A stretch of 6,274 nt of DNA from Candidatus Omnitrophota bacterium (GTDB lineage: Bacteria > Omnitrophota > Gorgyraeia > 2-02-FULL-51-18 > JAGOUK01). Shown piece by piece: positions 1-4,495 of this stretch (the first letter of the stretch is position 1; every line of letters starts with the position of its first letter). A model generated the notes under the pieces. It was not told where the DNA came from and did not search any database. It worked only from the letters and a program-made list of their open reading frames with translations. Where the stretch lies: NCBI GenBank assembly GCA_015231685.1, contig JADGBA010000073.1, positions 1 through 6,274 of the forward strand, in the 5' to 3' direction. A program made the position numbers and the translations under genes.

Positions 1-1867
1 GCTCGTAATCATACTCATTCAACGCAAGATTGATCGTTAGATGTCCGATCGCTCTCTCCAAAGTTGCTGATGCGTCGGACCCCAAAGTCGCCTCAAAATC
101 CAGGCCTGCCGCGGAAGCCGCCTTCCGGACCTGTTCGACGATGAACTGTTCAAAGCCCCGGTTGTGATCGCCCCCAAATCGCGGCTTTCGCCAGAACATC
201 AAACGGTCCATGAACCGGCGATACGTTTTAAAGGCGGGAACCTCCGGGCTGCCCGTCTCCTTTAGAGCGGCCACAAACGTGAGAACCACATCATCATTCC
301 ACGGCAATCCGTGCGAAAGCGTGCGAAGGGCATACGCGTTCGATTTTTGACTTTCCTCCCGGCTGTCCGGCTCCCCGCGGGCCTCCGCCAGTCGCTTGCC
401 CTGCGGCCCCTCCAATTGCCCCAAGAGAAGCCGCTCGTAACGCGCGCCGTCGGTCTCTTCATAAACAGAAGGAATAATCGAGACAAAGCCAATACCGCGT
501 TTGGCCAGTATTTCTTTCAGATGATCCGCGTGATAGCCGCCGGCAATGAGTACCGCCTCTTTGGCGCCGCTGGCCGTCAGCCGCTCGAGAGCGCGATCCA
601 CCATCGCCCGATCGCGATCGCGCGTCAGATCATAAAAATCCGTTCCCAGTTTTAACATCCACTCAAGCGAGCGGTCATCAAAAAGCGCTCTTTCTTCAAA
701 GCGCCCCAGATCCATGATCATGCGGTTCAGCGCGCCCCACAGACGTCGCGGCGCCCGGTACGCCTCGCGTTCACCGAGGGTCCGGAAACCTTCAGGCGTC
801 AGTTTGAGAGCCGCCAGTGATTTGAGGTCCTCAAACATCCGGGAGCAGGCCGCGAGCGTGCGTTCCCGTTCGGTGTAAGCGCACTTGTCAAAAACGGCCC
901 GTTCGAGCCGGTCAAGCTCGCGCAAAGCCTGGACGGGGTTCACACGCTGCGATGCCTTCAAACAACGCCGGTAACCCGCTGTCATCTTTGGGGTCCCCGC
1001 CGCGTTATGCTCGCCTCCGGCTCGGCCCGCAGCCACAGGCTGGAACATATCAAGTCCGTCTGTTCGCCCTTCTTCCGGCTTCCGGCTTCCGGCATCCAGC
1101 CTATTCTGCATCCTCTGTATTCCGCGAATCCTCCGGCATTGCGGATAATCTTTGAGATCGACACCCGCGCCGGCCAGCACAGAAACATAGTCCGGGAACC
1201 CCAAATTCCCCCCGAGATACTCCGTCCGGGCCTTATCGAGATCCTGGAGATACGGCGAATAAACGGCGCTCTTAAGCTCAGTGAGCGTCGATGCGAGCCG
1301 CCCGATGGCGGCCGATGAGCGGAACCGCAAATCAACAATCCGCCGGTAAATCGCCAGGGCCTTCCGGTACAACACAAGGTCCTCGACTCCCCAAACTTCA
1401 ACGGAGCGGTCTGTAGTGATTTGGAAGTGCTCTTCGCCGTGAAGTTCGCCTTTACGCAAATACTGCAAAGCCAGGCGGCGACGGGCTTCGGTGTCGCCGT
1501 AGCGGCGAACATAAGCTATCGAGTTATCACCCGAACCCGCTTCAATGAAGATGTGTCTGAGCTCCGGCCGTATCCCAAAAAGCTGGTCGAGAGCCCCCGA
1601 AAGATTGAGTTGGCCTGAGGCGTTGGTATGAGCGTCCTGAAGAAGGTAGATCGTACGGTTCGATTGATTCAAGTCTTTTGGGGAAAAAACCTGTTCGACC
1701 CGGGCGGTGGCCGGGTCCAGTCCGAGGTTGCGGCTGATGATTGAGGCTCCGGAGGGATGCGAGGCCGTAGTGGCGCGAGGCGCAGCAAATACAAATTCTC
1801 CCCCCAGGAATGCCACACAAAGAACAAGCGCCAGTATTCTATTTAAATGTCTGTACGTACGGCACAT
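1..1867 (-). CDS. Secreted EreA/ChaN/TIKI-like protein, 3' end outside window
   Basis: One uninterrupted frame of 622 codons runs from ATG at 1867-1865 off the left edge with no stop. An in-frame TGA at 1894-1892 with no other start codon in between makes this ATG the first possible start. Residues 1-28 form a signal peptide (basic start, core ILALVLCVAFLGG, likely cut after FVFA), so the product is probably extracytoplasmic. Residues 72-80 give a strand ending in QDAH, followed by a helix and a strand ending in IEA (107-110). GELHGEEH lies at 139-147, GVED at 160-163, an Arg/Asp-rich helix at 416-430, and VLIAGGYHADHL at 439-450. The order of early D-x-H, Glu strand and late GGYH resembles the EreA/ChaN/TraB (TIKI) fold, whose members include hydrolases, haem binders and proteases; no specific activity can be assigned. 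Residues 258-303 look like a low-complexity insertion. From memory, similar proteins occur in Omnitrophota. That the frame is a real gene is near certain; the fold is an inference. Confidence 0.85.
   Translation of the reverse strand, partial: MCRTYRHLNRILALVLCVAFLGGEFVFAAPRATTASHPSGASIISRNLGLDPATARVEQVFSPKDLNQSNRTIYLLQDAHTNASGQLNLSGALDQLFGIRPELRHIFIEAGSGDNSIAYVRRYGDTEARRRLALQYLRKGELHGEEHFQITTDRSVEVWGVEDLVLYRKALAIYRRIVDLRFRSSAAIGRLASTLTELKSAVYSPYLQDLDKARTEYLGGNLGFPDYVSVLAGAGVDLKDYPQCRRIRGIQRMQNRLDAGSRKPEEGRTDGLDMFQPVAAGRAGGEHNAAGTPKMTAGYRRCLKASQRVNPVQALRELDRLERAVFDKCAYTERERTLAACSRMFEDLKSLAALKLTPEGFRTLGEREAYRAPRRLWGALNRMIMDLGRFEERALFDDRSLEWMLKLGTDFYDLTRDRDRAMVDRALERLTASGAKEAVLIAGGYHADHLKEILAKRGIGFVSIIPSVYEETDGARYERLLLGQLEGPQGKRLAEARGEPDSREESQKSNAYALRTLSHGLPWNDDVVLTFVAALKETGSPEVPAFKTYRRFMDRLMFWRKPRFGGDHNRGFEQFIVEQVRKAASAAGLDFEATLGSDASATLERAIGHLTINLALNEYDYE
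1073..1093. repeat. Tandem heptamer, three copies, inside a gene
   Basis: TTCCGGC occurs three times without gaps. The 21-base total keeps the minus-strand frame open and encodes AGSRKPE (residues 259-265 of the left gene). It lies at one end of a low-complexity stretch, and flanking 8-base inverted arms are seen at 1037-1044 (AGGCTGGA) and 1095-1102 (TCCAGCCT). Confidence 0.8.
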
Positions 1868-2170
1868 AAAAACCTGTCTCTCCGCGTCATTTCAAATTTC
1901 GGCTTTGCGGCGCGGCCTCAAAGTGAGCGCGCTCTCCAATGAACTGTCGTTCAACAGACCGCTTGATATAAAGACTAAAAATGAGGATGCGCCCATCGCT
2001 CCGTACCCGTCCGACGCCAACTGAATGCAGTTGTAATATGCGGATCATGGAGAAGTATGCCCAATGAATAGCAACAAGTAAAGAGGGGCCCTCTAAGAAT
2101 GGGGGCTCTGAGGGGATATTCAAGGGCGGCTGACAAATAGCTGCCCAGCGCACAGCAAAAAGTGGGTTAT
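1868..2170. other. Intergenic gap of 303 bases without a convincing gene
   Basis: This separates the glycoside-hydrolase-like gene from the TIKI-like gene; both read leftward. An 88-codon minus-strand frame (1887-2153) has no plausible ribosome site or recognisable content. No clear terminator follows the upstream gene: a T-run lies just after its stop at 2171, but no stable stem precedes it. No good -35/-10 pair was found for the downstream gene; the AT-rich TTTATATC stretch near 1965-1973 is the best -10-like site and has no matching -35. A GGAG at 1880-1883 sits 12 bases before the downstream ATG, which is a weak, rather distant ribosome site. Perfect short palindromes are present at 1925-1934 (GAGCGCGCTC) and 1940-1953 (TGAAC-TGTC-GTTCA). 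A G-rich inverted-repeat cluster is listed separately. Confidence 0.6.
2082..2126. repeat. G-rich inverted-repeat cluster, possibly a degenerate REP-like element
   Basis: AGAGGG-G-CCCTCT (2082-2094) is an almost perfect palindrome. It is followed by runs of five, four and three G at 2101-2105, 2112-2115 and 2124-2126. CCCTC (2089-2093) can also pair with GAGGG (2110-2114). The general layout, C-run/AT/G-run/G-run, recalls the dispersed intergenic elements with alternating CCCCC and GGGGG found in many bacterial genomes. Only one copy is visible here, so the repeat status is an inference. Confidence 0.3.
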
Positions 2171-4345
2171 CTACTGATTCTCTCCCGCATCGCGTTCTGT
2201 CCGGAATACGGGTCCTTCGGGGGTAGCGACGCTCTGCTCGTAAGCCTTTTCTTCCATCATCCCAAAATAATTATCCGCGCCAAAAATCTCCACCGAGAGA
2301 ACGGTCGCGGTGGCGCCCGGCGCGCCCAACGGCACTTCGTTGCCGTTATCATCGTATTTGTGCGCTTCGATCAATATCCCGCCGGAATCATACTTGCGAT
2401 GAATCTTTGCGCTCGCGCTATTGGGAAGATAGTACTCGAACGTGTCATAGGACCCATCGGCACGCTGAATTTTGGTCAATCGGCCTGAATGATTCCCGTA
2501 ATAACCCGAATCCTCGAACTCCTGACGGGACCTAAAACCGCCGGACGAATCCAAAAAGGTTACCGATTCCATATTGCCCGATTCATAATAAGCGATCTCT
2601 GAAGTGAAACCGCGCATATACCCCGTTGCCGGCACCGTGTTTCGGACGGAACGCCCGGCCTGGTCGTATTCCTGAATGAAGGGGTCGGCACTGCTCGCTG
2701 AAGGATAATAATGAACCGTTTTGTGCTCCGCCGTGCCCGGCCAGTATTCAGGATACGCGTAACGGCGGCCGTCCGGAAAAGCTTCACCGATCAGCACACC
2801 GTTAATGTCATATTCTTCGGTGATGACTTTGGCCCCGGCCTGATAGGTTTCCACAAAACGTGCCTGCGCCGAGTCGTCATTCGGATCGCCCGGTGTGGAA
2901 TCCCCCCAATACTCGATGTAACGAAACTCAGCGCCGCCAGTCTCAACAAGCTTGGTTGCGCGGCCTGTTCCGTTACCAAAAAAGTCCTCATCCCGGAACT
3001 CGTAATTCTGTGTCTCTCCCGCTTCGTCGGTAAATACCGCCGTTGCCGCGTTGCCGCTCGCATAGTGCGTGTAGATGTACTTCGAGCCGATAAACCAGTC
3101 CTGGAGCGCCTGATAAGACGCTGCATCAATCACAAAATTCGGACGGCTGTTGTCCGGACCGTCCTCCCATAACATGGCGCCGTCATAACCGTTGTCTCCC
3201 AGCGTGCCGAGATGATCCGCGGTATCGCCCGGGGCAATCTCACCCACAATGACCGGCTTGTCCAGGTTGAGAGTAGCCGCCATTACATCGTATGGATTAT
3301 CAAGATCGTCCATGTTGGAATAATAATGAAATTGGTACAAATCCAAATCACTGTCTGTCCAATTGGCCAGCAGATCACGAATCGTATGGCTGCCCACCGT
3401 TACCTTCGTGTTGGGGTCAATGCTGTGAATCAAATCCACATATTCGTCCACAAAGGTGATGATCTCGGAGGTGGTGACTGCCTTGGCGAGCTCAGGCTCA
3501 TTCATGATGTCCCATGCGTAAATCGAGGGATCACCCACAAATTCATTAAGAAAAGTCTCCATCACGTCCAATAACGCCTGACGCGTGGTGCTGTTCCTGA
3601 TCATTTCCGGATATTCGCCAAGGTATTGCCCGTTCACATTGTCAGCCAAAGCAAAATCATACAGCGTCGGGATCAGCTTCACCCCGAAGACCTTTGCCGC
3701 GTCCAGGAGAGCCCGCATATCCTCAAATACCTTCGGATAAAAGCCAAGCGGAGTATTGCCGTTCACATAATCAATCGAAACCCCCCACCGCAGATCAGTG
3801 AACAGAAACAACCGGACCGTTTCCCCGCTTCGGGTGGCTAATTTTTGATACAAGTTTTCACGCCCGGTTTCGGAAGAAAATCCCACGTGCCAGGTTCCCG
3901 GCGCCTGGGCCTTACCCAAATCCGAGCCATATCGCATCCAGGGCAGATTCACGCCCCTGATAAAACCATCCGCGGGCAGCCTTCGCTCGATCAAACGACC
4001 CAGCGAGTCATAAATTTCAATCGTCCCGTCCGGCAATACCTTTTGGATGGAAACAATGTTTCCGGAACCGTCATATTTGTAGAGCCAGGACGCCCCGTCG
4101 GCGTCAAGCAGGGTGTGCATTCGGTACACACCCGACACGCTATAAAAGGAAGCCGTCTCCCCCGCCGCGTTTTGCCCCACCGCCAGGTCTGCCCCAAAAA
4201 GCTCCCGTCCGACCGCATACGAATCATAACCGGAGTCCGGAAGTTCGGCGGAAGCCTGGACATCATTCACAACAACAAAAAGACTCATGATCAAACAAGA
4301 CGCAAAGGCTGCGGAGAGAGAACAGGTACGTTTCATTAAGCGCAT
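2171..4345 (-). CDS. Secreted clan GH-A (GH5-like) glycoside hydrolase with YD-type repeats
   Basis: A complete 724-residue protein. The start ATG at 4345 is supported by AGAAGGA ending 7 bases upstream; Met4 is a poorer alternative. Residues 1-33 form a signal peptide (core AAFASCLIMSLFVVV, cut near VQA or ASA), so the enzyme is exported. Residues 68-131 are YD/RHS-like strand-turn units (YKYDGSGN, YDSLGRLIERRLPADG). Residues about 129-418 form a (beta/alpha)8-type domain of clan GH-A: Arg178 in VRLF, WDIMNEPE with the probable acid/base Glu283, QFHYY with His340, VIVGEIA with the probable nucleophile Glu369, and MLWE with Trp393. The full set suggests an active retaining hydrolase of a beta-linked glycan; the substrate cannot be read. 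Residues about 425-672 return to YD-like repeats with an internal duplication, and the last 50 residues are unremarkable. No membrane anchor or sorting signal is visible at the C-terminus. The gene stands apart from both neighbours and has its own candidate promoter. Confidence 0.93.
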   Translation of the reverse strand: MRLMKRTCSLSAAFASCLIMSLFVVVNDVQASAELPDSGYDSYAVGRELFGADLAVGQNAAGETASFYSVSGVYRMHTLLDADGASWLYKYDGSGNIVSIQKVLPDGTIEIYDSLGRLIERRLPADGFIRGVNLPWMRYGSDLGKAQAPGTWHVGFSSETGRENLYQKLATRSGETVRLFLFTDLRWGVSIDYVNGNTPLGFYPKVFEDMRALLDAAKVFGVKLIPTLYDFALADNVNGQYLGEYPEMIRNSTTRQALLDVMETFLNEFVGDPSIYAWDIMNEPELAKAVTTSEIITFVDEYVDLIHSIDPNTKVTVGSHTIRDLLANWTDSDLDLYQFHYYSNMDDLDNPYDVMAATLNLDKPVIVGEIAPGDTADHLGTLGDNGYDGAMLWEDGPDNSRPNFVIDAASYQALQDWFIGSKYIYTHYASGNAATAVFTDEAGETQNYEFRDEDFFGNGTGRATKLVETGGAEFRYIEYWGDSTPGDPNDDSAQARFVETYQAGAKVITEEYDINGVLIGEAFPDGRRYAYPEYWPGTAEHKTVHYYPSASSADPFIQEYDQAGRSVRNTVPATGYMRGFTSEIAYYESGNMESVTFLDSSGGFRSRQEFEDSGYYGNHSGRLTKIQRADGSYDTFEYYLPNSASAKIHRKYDSGGILIEAHKYDDNGNEVPLGAPGATATVLSVEIFGADNYFGMMEEKAYEQSVATPEGPVFRTERDAGENQ
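2426..2524 (-). repeat. Protein-level YD-like module, copy 2 (residues 608-640)
   Basis: Encodes EFEDSGYYGNHSGRLTK and a strand ending in FEYY, matching copy 1 at a constant offset of 160 residues. It is followed by KYDSGGILIEAHKYDDNGN (651-669), comparable to EYDINGVLIGEAFPDG after copy 1 (511-526), so the duplicated unit is longer than the marked core. Confidence 0.65.
2906..3004 (-). repeat. Protein-level YD-like module, copy 1 (residues 448-480)
   Basis: Encodes EFRDEDFFGNGTGRATK followed by a strand ending in IEYW. Residues 449-471 align without gaps to residues 609-631 with 10 of 23 identical (E, F, D, G, N, G, R, T, K, G) and conservative F/Y, T/S and L/I changes. This points to an ancient internal duplication of the repeat region. 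Confidence 0.65.
3092..3961 (-). other. GH5-like catalytic domain (residues ~129-418)
   Basis: This marks the catalytic part of the 724-residue gene. The acid/base Glu283 codon is at 3499-3497 (NEP motif) and the nucleophile Glu369 codon at 3241-3239 (VGE motif). The 86-residue spacing between them, on strands 4 and 7, is within the range seen in GH5 enzymes. It begins directly after the YD unit that ends in PADGFIRG and ends at a short linker (SKYIYTHYASGN) leading into the C-terminal repeats. Boundaries are estimates. Confidence 0.8.
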
Positions 4346-4352
4346 TTGGATA

Positions 4353-4359
4353 TCCTTCT
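4353..4359 (-). promoter_or_regulatory. Shine-Dalgarno for the glycoside-hydrolase-like gene
   Basis: Reads AGAAGGA on the minus strand, 7 bases before ATG 4345. It fixes Met1 rather than Met4 as the likely start. Confidence 0.8.
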
Positions 4360-4414
4360 AAATTTACAAACATTAACTATCATTATTTTCGTGTCGTCTA
4401 ACACATAGGCTCAC

Positions 4415-4443
4415 AGGGTAACAAACAAAGAAACAATCGTCAA
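4415..4443 (-). promoter_or_regulatory. Candidate sigma-70-type promoter of the glycoside-hydrolase-like gene
   Basis: On the minus strand, TTGACG (4443-4438) is followed after exactly 17 bases by TACCCT (4420-4415), preceded by a TG-n extended -10. The -35 matches consensus at 5 of 6 positions, but the -10 matches only 3 of 6. Transcription would start near 4408, giving a leader of about 60 bases before ATG 4345. This is an inference from motif match only. Confidence 0.4.
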
Positions 4444-4454
4444 CACCTCAGCAT

Positions 4455-4483
4455 AAAACCCCGCCAAGAGATGTCTCCGGTGG
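4455..4483 (-). terminator. Weak candidate rho-independent terminator after the right-hand gene
   Basis: Twelve bases past the TAG at 4498-4496, the minus strand reads CCACCGGAG-ACAT-CTCTTGGCGG, then GG and four T. The arms pair as CC/GG, CC/GG and GAG/CTC with mismatches between them, so the stem is imperfect and the T-run short. It lies just upstream of the promoter candidate at 4443, a sensible place for a terminator. Confidence 0.35.
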
Positions 4484-4495
4484 ATTGAATATACG

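Noticed and set aside
614..621. GCGATCGC, the core of the cyanobacterial HIP1 element
   Set aside because: Only one exact copy was noticed, within coding sequence for Arg-Asp repeats; not evidence of a cyanobacterium.
1..950. Possible frameshifted pseudogene, since no long complete frame is evident here
   Set aside because: Manual translation of the minus strand from 1867 shows a single open frame through the whole region; it merely lacks its stop within the window.
982..1820. Minus-strand frames at 982-1512 and 1542-1820
   Set aside because: Both overlap the 622-codon frame from 1867 in another phase. Their translations are rich in Arg, Ser, Trp and Cys without domain character, whereas the long frame has a signal peptide and coherent motifs.
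1887..2153. 88-codon minus-strand frame in the gap
   Set aside because: No Shine-Dalgarno, no recognisable sequence, and part of it is the G-rich palindromic stretch.
2711..4339. Plus-strand frames of 70-164 codons across the middle gene
   Set aside because: They are antisense to the well-supported hydrolase gene, have no ribosome sites and have unnatural composition.
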